From positions 1-64,000 of the forward strand of contig NZ_FMHI01000015.1 of NCBI RefSeq assembly GCF_900090145.1: a DNA stretch of 64,000 bases, read 5' to 3'. A model generated the notes under the pieces. The model did not search any database. It was not told the origin of the DNA and saw only the letters and a program-made list of their open reading frames with translations. Below, piece after piece: positions 7,943 through 18,300 of this stretch. The position numbers were made by a program, and so were the translations under genes. Source of the DNA: Streptomyces sp. WMMB 322. GTDB taxonomy: Bacteria > Actinomycetota > Actinomycetes > Streptomycetales > Streptomycetaceae. Each line of letters opens with the position of its first letter. The first letter of the stretch is position 1.

Positions 7943-10159
7943 TCAGCCAGAGGGGTCGGTGTGAAAGCGAACGGGCTCACCCAGGGCGGCTTGTGCCCCC
8001 TCGAAGTCTGCGAGGCGAGCTGCGAGTGAGGCGACCGCGAGTCGCTGCGGAAGCGCCGCCGAGAACTTCAACCCGTGGACGGCGCGTTGATCGACGTTGG
8101 GGAGCACCATGGGCGCTCCGCCGGCGGCTGCTTTGTGGCTCGCCTGCCACATGTCGGCCGTCAGATCGCTGCGCAGCCGTATGAAGCAGTCTGTGGGCCG
8201 CTGAACGGGATCGGCGACCGACTGCAGTGTTGCCGCGAGTGTCGCGTTCGCCCGGAAGCCGGCCCAGGTCCACCAGCGGACCTCAGTGCCTCGCTGTGTC
8301 ACCAACGTCCTGGCGGGATGTACGCAGTCGGGGGCGTCTGCTTCCCGCCACTCGGTCAGGCACGCCCTCGCCCGTCTGGTCAACGACACATGCGGATCAG
8401 TTCCCAGAAGAACCTCGCGCATCGCACGTGTCAGGGCATACGAGAGTCCAGCCAGCACGTCACTGGTCCACTTGGCCACACCACCGCTGTCGGCGGGTTC
8501 GACGAAGACGCGTTTGCGTTTCCAGTCGATGAAGTTCACCTGCCAGTTTCGTCCACCGAGCAGTAACCGACGTGGCCCCGGCCGTTCCTCTGTCAGAAGG
8601 GAAGGGTCTGTCTGCCCGATCTCGGTGCGCCCGGACAGGACGGTGAACTGGGGAGGAGCGGTGAACGACGCGGTGAGTTCGATGAAGTGCCGTCGGCCGA
8701 AGCGCCGTTCAGCTTCCGGGCCCACGAACAGCAGCCCTCCGTCATCGTTGAGGAAGCCCTCGTCCACGAGATGCCGCAGTATGGGCTTCGCGGAACGGTC
8801 GAACGGAGGGAGTCCGTTCCACTCCTCGTGCCACAACTGATCACCAACCGTGTGCCGTTGGAGGACGACCGCGAGGAGCTGCTGTGCCACAAGGTGACGC
8901 GGCTCGGGCGGTGCGATCACAGGCTCGACCCACCCTTTTCCCCAGAGCAGCAGCAGCGCCGCTGCCTGCAACAACGTGTCCTTGCGTGTCGCGAGGAACA
9001 AGCAGTTGCGGGTGCTCCCTGCGCGGCGCCCAGTACGGCCGAGGCGCTGCAGGAACGAGGCGACCGTACTGGGCGAGTCGATCTGGATGACGCGGTCCAA
9101 GTCGCCGACGTCGATGCCCAGTTCCAGAGTGGAGGTGGACACGATGACGCAGTCGCGCGCCTCGGCGAAGGCCTGCTCCGAGCGTGCTCTTTCCTCCGCC
9201 GAAAGAGATGCGTGTGACAGGGACACAGTCACATCGCGCTCGCGCAGCGCCGCCCCCAACTCCTCGACCTGCCGCCGTGATTCGCAGAACACCAGCCGCT
9301 TCTCACCACGGTGCAGAACAGCGAGGAGTTCGGCGGCATTGTCCAGGGAGCCTACGTAGTCCAGTTCCACCTCTCCCGCTGGGGGCCCACTGTCTGCGGT
9401 GGAACTCGCGCCCGGTTCTGCACCGGAGGAGGGAGTCAGCTCCGGGGCGACGACGCATCCGCGACGCTTCCCTGACTGCGCTCCTTGCAGCCAGGCGAGA
9501 AGCTGCTGAGGGTTGCCGACCGTCGCAGACAGCCCTATGCGCTGGATGGAATGACCGGTCACCCGTTCCAGGCGCTCCAGTACGGCGAGCAGGTGCCACC
9601 CCCGATCGTCACCCGCGAAGGCGTGCACCTCGTCCACGACAACGGCCCGCACTCGTCCCAGCAGTTGGGCGTGATCGGTCTTCACGCCGATGAGCATGGC
9701 TTCGAGAGATTCAGGTGTGGTGAGCAGAATGTCCGGTGGCTCGGAGCGGATGCGTTGCCGTTGGGATTCAGTTGTGTCCCCGTGCCACAGGGCTGCACGA
9801 CGCCCCAGCCACTGGGCGTAGGAATCGATGCGGGGCACGAGGTTGTTGAGCAGCGCCTTGAGAGGGCAGAGGTACAGGACGGAGGTGCCGGACCAGCGCT
9901 TGTCGGTCATTGCCGACAGGATCGGCAGGCACGCGGCTTCGGTCTTCCCGCCGGCCGTGGGGGCGAGCAGCACGGCATCCTCGCCGTCCATGAGCGGGTG
10001 GATCGCGGCGCGCTGCAGCGGCCGCAGGTCCGGCCAGCCCAGCGTGTTCACCACATGGTGAAGAACGACTGGATCGAGCCGGTCGACGGGATCACCTCCG
10101 GCTGAACGTCGCGGAACCAAGCGACGGTCGCCGCCGCTCCCGTCTGTGGTGCCTGCCAT
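7943..10159 (-). CDS. brxHI: BREX type 2 DEAD/DEAH-box helicase BrxHI
   Basis: A 738-residue superfamily 2 helicase. Motif I is APTAGGKT (66-73), motif II DEVH (176-179), motif III SAT (211-213) and motif VI QRLGRTGRR (371-379), followed by a C-terminal domain of about 340 residues. The order next to brxD, pglZ and pglY identifies it as the helicase that closes type 2 BREX loci. The ATG at 10159 overlaps the brxD stop as ATGA, so it is translationally coupled. Its role within BREX is not well understood; it presumably acts on DNA during phage exclusion. The ending is 446 bp from the next gene. Confidence 0.9.
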   Translation of the reverse strand: MAGTTDGSGGDRRLVPRRSAGGDPVDRLDPVVLHHVVNTLGWPDLRPLQRAAIHPLMDGEDAVLLAPTAGGKTEAACLPILSAMTDKRWSGTSVLYLCPLKALLNNLVPRIDSYAQWLGRRAALWHGDTTESQRQRIRSEPPDILLTTPESLEAMLIGVKTDHAQLLGRVRAVVVDEVHAFAGDDRGWHLLAVLERLERVTGHSIQRIGLSATVGNPQQLLAWLQGAQSGKRRGCVVAPELTPSSGAEPGASSTADSGPPAGEVELDYVGSLDNAAELLAVLHRGEKRLVFCESRRQVEELGAALRERDVTVSLSHASLSAEERARSEQAFAEARDCVIVSTSTLELGIDVGDLDRVIQIDSPSTVASFLQRLGRTGRRAGSTRNCLFLATRKDTLLQAAALLLLWGKGWVEPVIAPPEPRHLVAQQLLAVVLQRHTVGDQLWHEEWNGLPPFDRSAKPILRHLVDEGFLNDDGGLLFVGPEAERRFGRRHFIELTASFTAPPQFTVLSGRTEIGQTDPSLLTEERPGPRRLLLGGRNWQVNFIDWKRKRVFVEPADSGGVAKWTSDVLAGLSYALTRAMREVLLGTDPHVSLTRRARACLTEWREADAPDCVHPARTLVTQRGTEVRWWTWAGFRANATLAATLQSVADPVQRPTDCFIRLRSDLTADMWQASHKAAAGGAPMVLPNVDQRAVHGLKFSAALPQRLAVASLAARLADFEGAQAALGEPVRFHTDPSG

Positions 10160-11490
10160 CAAACGTCCAGCTCGACGTCGTCGGCCGAGGAGGCTGCCGC
10201 ATTCCGTTCCACATCGGTGAGTTCGCTGCTGTGCACCGTCAACTGGTAGTGCTGCCTCGGGTCGAAATCCTCGAACTGGTCCACGCGGTCGAGGACATCG
10301 CCGACGAGTTTCTTCAGAAAGAGCCGTGGTGCCACACCGACCTTGCCGCCGAGGGCCCCGCCGACCGCTCCGGCGAGATCGGCGACGTATCTGTCGTCCG
10401 CGAGAGTCTTGATCCGTTCGGGTGCTCCGGCTCCGGCCGCGTAGAGGTCGCGAATGGTCACCCCGAGGCTCACCAGGGAGTCCCGGGAGAAGCCGGGCAG
10501 CCGCAACTGCACCGCACGTGGGTTGTCGAAGCGGGGATCGGTGGTGAAGTCCGTGGCGAGGCGCTGAGCCAGCGGGGCAAGACGTTGAACACCCTGCTGA
10601 CCGTCGTAGAAGGCCGGGGTCCCGGTGATCACCAGGTACAGGCCCGGGAATCGGCCCGAATGCACTTCGTCGATGAGTTGGCGCAGCGCGTTGAGCGCCT
10701 TGTCGCGGGCGTCCGACCGCACACGCTGCAGGGTCTCCACCTCGTCCAGGACGACGAACAGCCCCCTGTGACCGGAGTCGCGCAGCACGGTCAGCAGGCC
10801 CTGCAGGAAGCCCAGAGCCCCGAAATGGTCGAGATCGCCGCGCACCCCGGCGGAGCGACGCGCTGCCGCGGCCACGTGAGGCTGGCCGCCGAGCCAGGCC
10901 AGCACCGCGGCTGCTGTCGCTTCGTCTCCCTCGGCCAAGGCGGACCGATAGCCGCGCAACGCCGTCGCGAAAGACGGGGCATGCCGTGACACTTCGGCGA
11001 GCCGCCCGGCCAGCAGCTTCTCCACATCACCGGCCAGATCGTCCTCGCTCGCACCGGCCGCGAGGGCATCTTCTTCCAGGGCGTAGAACCAGGCGTCGAC
11101 GATCGGGCGAAGCGCACTCGGAGGGAAGCTCGATGTGGAGAGGCGCTCCGTCAGGCGCCTGTACACGGTCTCCAGCTTGTGCAGCGGCGTCTCGTTCTCG
11201 GAGATCTGGATCTCGGACACCGCGAAGCCGAGGCGTTTGGCCCGCTCACCCAGCCACCGTGTGAAGAACGTCTTACCCGACCCGTACTCACCCCGTACGG
11301 CCTTGAACATCGATCCGCCTGAGGCGACCCCGTCGAGCTCGGCATCCAGCGCCGATTCGAACCGGTCCAGTCCGGTGGCGAGCAGGTCGAGCCCGCTCTC
11401 GGGCACTGCACCGCGCCGCAAAGCGTCGACAACCGTGCGCCTGCGGGCAGTTGAAGCTGACGAGACCGGTGGCGGCTTGGCTGAGCTCAC
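10159..11490 (-). CDS. brxD: BREX system ATP-binding protein BrxD
   Basis: A 443-residue P-loop ATPase of the BrxD type. The Walker A motif is GEYGSGKT (67-74) and Walker B is LFVVLDE (244-250); ITGTPAFYDG later matches an AAA+ sensor region. BrxD is a core component of type 2 BREX, together with PglW/X/Y/Z and the helicase. The GTG at 11490 (leading to SSAKPPP) is chosen as the start; an ATG at 11535 and a TTG further up stay in frame but would run into the region needed for the divergent DUF3800 promoter. It ends in an ATGA overlap with brxHI. Confidence 0.88.
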   Translation of the reverse strand: MSSAKPPPVSSASTARRRTVVDALRRGAVPESGLDLLATGLDRFESALDAELDGVASGGSMFKAVRGEYGSGKTFFTRWLGERAKRLGFAVSEIQISENETPLHKLETVYRRLTERLSTSSFPPSALRPIVDAWFYALEEDALAAGASEDDLAGDVEKLLAGRLAEVSRHAPSFATALRGYRSALAEGDEATAAAVLAWLGGQPHVAAAARRSAGVRGDLDHFGALGFLQGLLTVLRDSGHRGLFVVLDEVETLQRVRSDARDKALNALRQLIDEVHSGRFPGLYLVITGTPAFYDGQQGVQRLAPLAQRLATDFTTDPRFDNPRAVQLRLPGFSRDSLVSLGVTIRDLYAAGAGAPERIKTLADDRYVADLAGAVGGALGGKVGVAPRLFLKKLVGDVLDRVDQFEDFDPRQHYQLTVHSSELTDVERNAAASSADDVELDV

Positions 11491-11590
11491 GAGTGAGATT
11501 GTCTCACCCGGCACAGTGGGATGCCGGGGCCGCATGCTCCGCGACGCCCAAGTCGCGCTCGACAGAGTGTTGTTGTGAAACACTCACGCT

Positions 11591-12337
11591 GTGTTGCTGA
11601 CCTATGTCGATGAGTCATATGACAAGGACCGGTACTGGATGGTCGCCCTGGTGGTGGCCGAGAGACATCTGCGGCCACTGCACAGCGCTCTCGACTCCGT
11701 CGTGAGGAAGGCGGCAGACAGCTATCCAGTCGCTCCGGAAGCGGAGTTGCACGGCCATGCCCTGGTACAGGCCCGGGACGACTGGCAGCGACTGGGAAAC
11801 AAGGGCCGCAACATGGTCCGTGCCCGGATAGGCATCTACGGCGACGCGATGAAGGCGATCGGCTCTCATGATGTGCAAGTGATCGTCCGCGGGCTTGACT
11901 TGTCGGCCTACCGGTCACATCAGAACGCCCCCGGTCGGCATCCCTCTCCCCACCAGCTTGTGCTGCGGCACTTGTTGGAGCAGATCTGCGACCAAGTGGA
12001 GACGCGGGACGAACTGGCCTTGGTGATCGCGGACGAGATCGATGGCGCAGACGACCACCGGCGTCACTTTCGCGACTACCAGATGACAGGCACGGGCGGG
12101 AGCATCAGCAGCACCTTGCCGTGCCTCGTCGACACCATCCACTTCGCGCCCTCGAAAGCGAGCCGGCTGCTTCAGGCCGCAGACCTGATCGCATACCTGC
12201 ACAGGCGGCTGCTCAGCGGTCAGGATGGTGACAGCCGGGCCCGCAGGGCCAACGAGACGCTGTGGTCCTTCGTGGAACCGCGCGTGGTCCATCAGCGTTG
12301 CTGGGCTCCGCAGCAGCAGGGGGGCGAAGGAGCCTGA
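11591..12337 (+). CDS. DUF3800 domain protein nested in the BREX locus
   Basis: A 248-residue protein with the DUF3800 signature: YVDES at 5-9 (Asp7, Glu8), ELHGH at 52-56, VIADE around 145-149 and QAADLIAY at 195-202. These acidic positions suggest an RNase-H-like fold with two-metal nuclease chemistry, although family function is poorly known. It lies on the opposite strand between brxD and pglZ, divergent from brxD by 100 bp and followed by a strong terminator. The start is a GTG. DUF3800 genes recur in defence islands; whether this one belongs to the BREX system or is a passenger is not decided by the sequence. Confidence 0.85.
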   Translation: MLLTYVDESYDKDRYWMVALVVAERHLRPLHSALDSVVRKAADSYPVAPEAELHGHALVQARDDWQRLGNKGRNMVRARIGIYGDAMKAIGSHDVQVIVRGLDLSAYRSHQNAPGRHPSPHQLVLRHLLEQICDQVETRDELALVIADEIDGADDHRRHFRDYQMTGTGGSISSTLPCLVDTIHFAPSKASRLLQAADLIAYLHRRLLSGQDGDSRARRANETLWSFVEPRVVHQRCWAPQQQGGEGA

Positions 12338-12346
12338 GCAGCACAA

Positions 12347-12368
12347 AGGCCCCGCATCCGCGGGGCCT
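12347..12368 (+). terminator. Rho-independent-like terminator after DUF3800 gene
   Basis: AGGCCCCGC-ATCC-GCGGGGCCT is a perfect 9-bp stem with a 4-base loop, 10 bases after the DUF3800 stop. It lies between that gene and the convergent end of pglZ and could serve both strands. As is common in Streptomyces there is no U tract. Confidence 0.75.
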
Positions 12369-12455
12369 GAGGCGAACCGGGCGTCACTTTCAGAAGACGT
12401 CCCTGTACGTGAGGCTACCACGGGTGGTCCCACGGCGACCGCCTCGTGCACGGAC

Positions 12456-15365
12456 TCAGCCCAGGCCGAACTGTTCCCGCAGCAGGCCCGAATGCAGCCG
12501 CAGGGTACGCCCGTCCGGCAACGTCTCCAGAACCTGAACGCCGTCGAAGTTGAGCAGCTGACGCAGCACCGCGGCGAAGCCGTCTGCCCTGGTCAGTGGG
12601 TAGTCGACACGCTGCGCTACCGCGGTCACGGGCAGCGTGCCGCCCGCGTCGAGCAGCGCGAGCAGCGCCTTCTCGACCTTGTCCATCGGGGGTTTGCGGG
12701 CCAGCAGACCCACCTGGCCATGGAAAGCCGCAGAGACGAGAAGGGCGCTCACGACGGTCTCGGACGAAGCAGGCGAAGGAGTCTTGTCGACCGGAACTTC
12801 TTGCTCTTCCTTCGCGGGCACAAGAGCAACATCGAACAGGGAGTCGTGCGTCTCAGCCAGCTCGCTCTGCGCCTTCGACGGCTTGTGGCGGACCGGTTTC
12901 CTCGGCGCGGGAACGGTGTCCGGATCCGTTGCGGGAGTGGGCAGCTGAGCTTCCTCGCCGAGCAGCCACCAGGGCGGCCGCTGCGCACCCAGCTCTCGCC
13001 ACTCCCTCGGCGGGGTCGCACCGAAGGGGAGGAACGCAAGAACGGGGATGGCCACCTCGGCGAGGGACGCCCCGCCGTGGTAGCCCGCTTTGAGGGCCGT
13101 GTACCGCGAGGAGGCGTCCCAGAGCGCGACGATCGATCCTCCGGGCTCCGGCCAGACCACACGCGGACCAGAGAGCGCGACCTCGGAGGCCGCCAGCGAC
13201 CCGCCGGGCGTGCGGTGCCGTGCGGACTCCGGAGCGTCGGCGTCGACCTTCGTGCCGTGCCGCTCCACGACGTGCCCGTGGTCGCTGGTGACGATCACGG
13301 CCATGCCCTGAACCGCGGCCGCTCTCAGCAGCTCGACCAGGCCGGGGATGTGGTCGGGCCGCCATGTGCCGTCGCCGAGCTTCTGTTCCTTGGCGAGTCT
13401 GTCGTCAACGGCGTTGAGCACGACCGCCACATGTGTGCGCCCGTCGGCGAGCGCCTCGCCGAGGTCGGGGCCGAAGGTCTCACCGGCGCTCTCGGCGCGC
13501 AGATCGTCCTTGTGGAACACGGCAGCCGGCGCCCCGCCCCACAGTTTTTGCGCTGTGAAGAGCCGCTTCTCGTCCGCCTGCGTCCCCTTCATCAGCCTGC
13601 CCGCGAACAGCGACGTCCGGGAGACGGCGGTCAGGGTCGGCAGCGCCGCGGCCATGGCCCGGCGACGCGGGGCGCCTTCCTTCACCGGGTCGAACTCGGC
13701 CCACGAGGAGCGGAGTTCCTCGCCCAGTTCGTTGGCGATGGCCGCGCTCATGCCGTCAACGACGATCAAGAGGACGCGGCGCTCCTCACCGTTCCGCAAG
13801 AGCGGCTTCACGACCCGGTCGAGGAAGGACTCCACGGTCAGCATCGAGCCCGGGGGAGTACCGGCAGCGGTCCAGTTGGCCAGCGAGCGGGCGAAGTCCC
13901 GGTCGATCTGCTGCCGCCGCTCCCGCACACGAGCGGCGAGTTTGTCGTACGCCGACGTCAGTACGGGTTCGATGTCGCCGCCGGCCTCGATGTGCTCCAG
14001 CGCGCGGTCCACCCAGCCGGTCTCGGCGATGTGGCGTTCGACGCCGTCCGCCGTGGCGCCCGATTCCACCGCCGGGTCACCGGCGAGCCACTGGTTCAGG
14101 CGGCCACCCATGCGAGCCCGTTCGACTCGGGCACGTACCTCGGGGTCGCCGGCACGCTTGTGGTCGCTCAGGACGCGAAGCGCGTCCGCGACAGGCTCCG
14201 GTCGCCTCGCCTCCAGCGCCCGGCCCACGGCGGCGAACCTCGCCTCAAGGCCTTCGGTGAGCAGTGGGCTCGCCTCAGCGGCGAGGTCCGCACCGAACCG
14301 GTCCACAAGTACGGATGCCTGTTTCAGCAGCGTGCCGCTGACCCGCCGGGCCTCCCGGATCTCCTCCGCATCGCTGCCCGTTGCAGTCCGCGCGGCCCTG
14401 GCGAGCTGCACCCCCATGTACTCCTCGCAGGCGTGCGCGAACACCGACACGAGGGCGTCGAACTCCTCGCCCGCCGCCGGCGGCTGTTCGCCGAACCAGC
14501 GCTCGGCTCGGCCCCGCGCGCGGTACGTGCCGGCGTCCGGGGCCGCATGCAGCCAGAGCGCACCGCACACGAGTCCGAAGGCCGCGGCCTCCTCACCGTG
14601 CCCGGCCTCGACCAGGGCCAGCAGTGCCCGCCCGGCAAGACCCGCCTGACTCTCCTCGCTGAGAAAATGCGTCAGCCCCGTTCGCTCGGGACCGCGCAGC
14701 TCCAGCAACCGGCCCGGGCCGCCCGGGCTCAGGGACCAGCTCAGCAGGGCCTGCGTGTCGAGAGCGTCGTCGGTCCGGCGGTCCGCCCCGGCTTCGGCGT
14801 CGCTGTAGCGGCCCAGCCGCAGCCGGCGCAGCGCCAGCGCGGACAAGGCGGTGCGCCAGGAGAGCATGCCGCCCGCGAGCGGCGGCCACCCGCCCGGCGG
14901 GGTGGCGTCCAGCAGGGCCTCCGCGGCCCAGTCGGCGTCCTTCAGCCGGTGGTCAGCAGCCTTGGCGCCGAATGCCTCGCGTACCACGTCCCAGCTGTCG
15001 ACGGTGGCGATGCGCTGCTTATGGGCACGGGCCAGGATCGCTGGATCGAGTTCGTTCTGCTCGCGGTCGGTCAGGACGACGAGAACCGCAGGCCCGGCGG
15101 CCTCGTCCGTCCCCTCAGCCAGGTGGTCCAGGACGAGTTCATGGACGGCGAGCGGGGAGGGCGCCGTGGCGATCCGTGCCGTCCGGCCGTCCCCCCACAC
15201 CGGTTCGGCCGGACCGTCCCACTCTGGGGCGGAGCGCAGCAGGACGACGCGTCGCTTGTCGCTCCCGGTGAGGGAAGCTGCGAGCGACGTCTGGGAGGTG
15301 AGGTATTGGGTGACGGTGGCGGCGTTGACAGGTGCCGCAACGGAGGTCGTCATGGTCGTGCTCAT
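12456..15365 (-). CDS. pglZ: BREX type 2 phosphatase-domain protein PglZ
   Basis: A 969-residue protein whose second half is the PglZ domain of the alkaline phosphatase superfamily. VLLIVVDGMSAAI places the first metal-binding Asp at 537, and VTSDHGHVVERHG (SDHGH at 694-698) gives the second metal site. The N-terminal 500 residues are helical and specific to the PglZ family. It is the defining protein of all BREX systems. The ATG at 15365 overlaps the pglY stop (ATGA), so the two are coupled. PglZ is needed for phage growth limitation in Streptomyces coelicolor; its phosphatase substrate is not known. Confidence 0.95.
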   Translation of the reverse strand: MSTTMTTSVAAPVNAATVTQYLTSQTSLAASLTGSDKRRVVLLRSAPEWDGPAEPVWGDGRTARIATAPSPLAVHELVLDHLAEGTDEAAGPAVLVVLTDREQNELDPAILARAHKQRIATVDSWDVVREAFGAKAADHRLKDADWAAEALLDATPPGGWPPLAGGMLSWRTALSALALRRLRLGRYSDAEAGADRRTDDALDTQALLSWSLSPGGPGRLLELRGPERTGLTHFLSEESQAGLAGRALLALVEAGHGEEAAAFGLVCGALWLHAAPDAGTYRARGRAERWFGEQPPAAGEEFDALVSVFAHACEEYMGVQLARAARTATGSDAEEIREARRVSGTLLKQASVLVDRFGADLAAEASPLLTEGLEARFAAVGRALEARRPEPVADALRVLSDHKRAGDPEVRARVERARMGGRLNQWLAGDPAVESGATADGVERHIAETGWVDRALEHIEAGGDIEPVLTSAYDKLAARVRERRQQIDRDFARSLANWTAAGTPPGSMLTVESFLDRVVKPLLRNGEERRVLLIVVDGMSAAIANELGEELRSSWAEFDPVKEGAPRRRAMAAALPTLTAVSRTSLFAGRLMKGTQADEKRLFTAQKLWGGAPAAVFHKDDLRAESAGETFGPDLGEALADGRTHVAVVLNAVDDRLAKEQKLGDGTWRPDHIPGLVELLRAAAVQGMAVIVTSDHGHVVERHGTKVDADAPESARHRTPGGSLAASEVALSGPRVVWPEPGGSIVALWDASSRYTALKAGYHGGASLAEVAIPVLAFLPFGATPPREWRELGAQRPPWWLLGEEAQLPTPATDPDTVPAPRKPVRHKPSKAQSELAETHDSLFDVALVPAKEEQEVPVDKTPSPASSETVVSALLVSAAFHGQVGLLARKPPMDKVEKALLALLDAGGTLPVTAVAQRVDYPLTRADGFAAVLRQLLNFDGVQVLETLPDGRTLRLHSGLLREQFGLG

Positions 15366-18300
15366 CAGTCCACGACCTGCCAGGTGATCTCGACGGTGGC
15401 GTCGGGCCGGCTCGCGGTCAGCTCGGCCAGTTCGGCCTGCAGCTCGGCCGCGGCGCGGGCCGCCGTGGTCCGGCCACCACCGGAGCGCGGCGCTTCCTTC
15501 GTGGCGGGCAGCTGCGTCGGGGACGCGTCCTCGCTCACGGGCGGATGACTCGTGTCCGTGTGCAGCGGTACGTCTCCGGCTCGCGGAGGCCGCGGCTCGG
15601 GCACAGACGGGGAAGTAGTCCGATTGCGCTTCACCAGCGCCAGCACGTCGCGCTGCGTACGTCCCAGTGCGTCCCGCAAGTCGCTGGTCCGCTGGTCGCT
15701 GCGCGCGGCGTTCCGCAGGGAATCCAGCAGGGCCTGACCATCTGGACCTTCGCTCGAGGCCAGGGCGAGAGTGTCCCAGGAGACCGAATTCAGCGCTTCG
15801 GCGACGGCCCGTGCCTGCGTAATGGACGTGCCGAAGCGGTCGGCGCCGACGTCTCCGAGGTCGAAGGAGGCGAGCGCCTCCACGGTCTTCTTCGCCCCGG
15901 CCGCGCCCTGCCCCCCGGCCTCGGTAACCGTCTTGAGCAGCCCGACTGAGCTGCGAGCGAGTGGCAAACGGCCCGACTCGTCCATCTCGTCGAGCCCGAG
16001 GAACGCGGCGTGCTCCTCCAACTGCCGTACGAGTTCGGCCGCGTGCTCCTCGTGGAGGCGGGCCTTGTCCGTGATCTGCCGGGCGAACTGGTGGACCATG
16101 CGGCCGCGCCGCAATGCAGGAGCTGTCTCTCCGAAGATCCGCGCGAAGCGCTCCCGTGCGCGCTCCCAGTCGTCCTCGGAGGGGAGGGGCTGGCTGCGCA
16201 GCGCGTCGTGGTCCCGGATCTGGGACAGTTCGATCGAGCCAAGTGGCGTCCCGCCCCGCACCCAGACCCGGTCGTCCATCTCGGCGAACGAGGCGACGAG
16301 CAGCTTCACGAGGAAGTCGGGCAGGCCGCGCGGCTTGGGGCTGTCGATCCAGTCGCTGAGAGCGATGAGGGAGAGGTCGCCGGTGGCGCCGCGTTCGCGG
16401 GCCAGCCTCCGGAAGTGGTCGGCCCAGTACAGGGACAGCTCGAAGTACGCCTCCTTCTGCTGACCGAGCCGCAGCGGACCGGCGATGCGCTGCATCAACT
16501 TCCGGTCGGCGGCGGGAACTTCGGCGCGTCCGTCGCGCGCCTCGGCGGCGGCCTGCACGTGGGTGAAGACGCGTCGGGCGTCAGCAGGTTTCACCGTCGT
16601 GCCGCTGCCGTCGGGGTCGAGATCCGGATGGTCGGGGAACTGGCTCGCCAGAAGCCTGCTTGCGATGTGCCGGAGTCCTCCGCGCATGGTCTGGCCGAAG
16701 GAGAGGGTCAGATCGTCGACCTCGCGCAGCGAGTGCAGGTGGTCACTGAAGCCCACGCCCACGTCGGAGGGCTTCTTGTCGGCCAGACCATACGCCTGCT
16801 TGAAGGCCGACTTGACGTTCGCCAGCAGGGACTCCCGCTGGGACTCCAGCAGCCCCTTGGCGCGTGCGCGGTTGTCGGCGTTGAGATGGCCCGCGTACTG
16901 GCTGTCGAAGCGCTGCTCGTCGGCGAGGGCCTTGTCGATGACGACGAGACGGCAGAAGTCCGCATAGCGCTGGGCGGAGAGGTGGGTCGGCAGCCAGGCG
17001 ACGGTGCGGGAGCGTTCGCCCTGCTGCCGCTCGCGGAGCCGCTGTATGCGGTTGGCGTCGTCACGGGGCACGTATTCGCCCTCGTCGTAGGGGAGGTCGA
17101 CGACGATCCGCCACAACCCCTCCTCCTGGGGCATCAGATCGTGGTCGGGCAGGTCGTCCTCGTCGGCGACGTTCCCGAAGACCACCTCTGCGCTGCGGGC
17201 CGTCCCCCGCCAGGCGAACTCCACCCGGCTCGTCAACTGATGCTGCTCGACTCCCAGTTCCTGCGCGAGGAGCCGCTTGGCGAGAGCCTGGCGGTTGCCC
17301 GGGTTGTCGTTGACCTTGGCGTTGGCGATGACGGAGTCGACGTCCACACCCGTGAGTTCGAGGCGGACGCCCGGGTTGGCGTCGGTGCCGGTCTTCTTGA
17401 TCTCCGGGAAGTGGCCGGCCCATTCGCTGATCTTGTTCTGCAGCGCGCCGTACTCGCGGCCGGGTATCGGGGAGACCACGGAGCCGTGGTTGAGGGCGGA
17501 GAGCCGGCGGATGGTCAGGTCGGCCAGGGCGGGCACGCTGGGCGCGAGCGCGGAGAGCAGCAGGGTGCCGATGATCCTGTTGTCCCCGTTGAACAGCTTG
17601 ACCCGTCCGCGCAGTTCCTCGTCGGCGATGCTCTCCGGGCCGCGGTTCGTGTACTGCTCGACGTCCTCCTCCGAGACGTTGTACGTGGTGAGGAGGTGTG
17701 GGCGCAGCTTGGTGCGGTAGAGCTTGTCGGCCGCCTCGAAGACGACCTTGAGACTGTCGGTGAAGGGCTTGTCGCCCCCGGCGGTGATCAGGGGGTACAA
17801 GTCGCCGACGGGTATCAGGTCACCCACCCGCAGCTCGTTGCGGTGGTCGGCGAGCAGCTGCCCCATCAGCTTCATGCCGGTCCGGTTCCGCTGCAGGGCG
17901 GACGAGACGTGGACGAGGGTGTCCATGAAGGCGGGCGAGAAGGGATAGGTGAGCCGGAAGCTCTCCTCGTCGGCCCCGACGCCGTCGGCACCGCGGTCGG
18001 AACCGAGGAGGGTGTCCCACACCTCCTGCCGGACCTTGCGCGTTCTGGCGAACTGGGTGTCGATGGCGGCCTTCGCCTCGGGGTTCTTCGGCTGGAGGAG
18101 CCGTGCGTGCGCCACCTGCGGAAGGTTCCGGTCCTCTAACGTGATCTTGTCGAACCGGCCGGACGCCAGATTGAGGGTGTCCTGGATGGAGGACTCCGCC
18201 GCACCGGAGACCTCCTCGCCGACGAGCTCGCGCAAGTCCCGCTGACGGGCGATGAACGAGACCACGGGTATGGCGCGGCGCGCGTCGCCGCCCTCCACGA

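Noticed and set aside
12225..15548. Very long plus-strand open frame opposite pglZ
   Set aside because: It is a shadow of pglZ: high-GC third positions keep the antisense frame open. The translation is Arg/Gly/Pro-rich with no domain, while pglZ has clear motifs.
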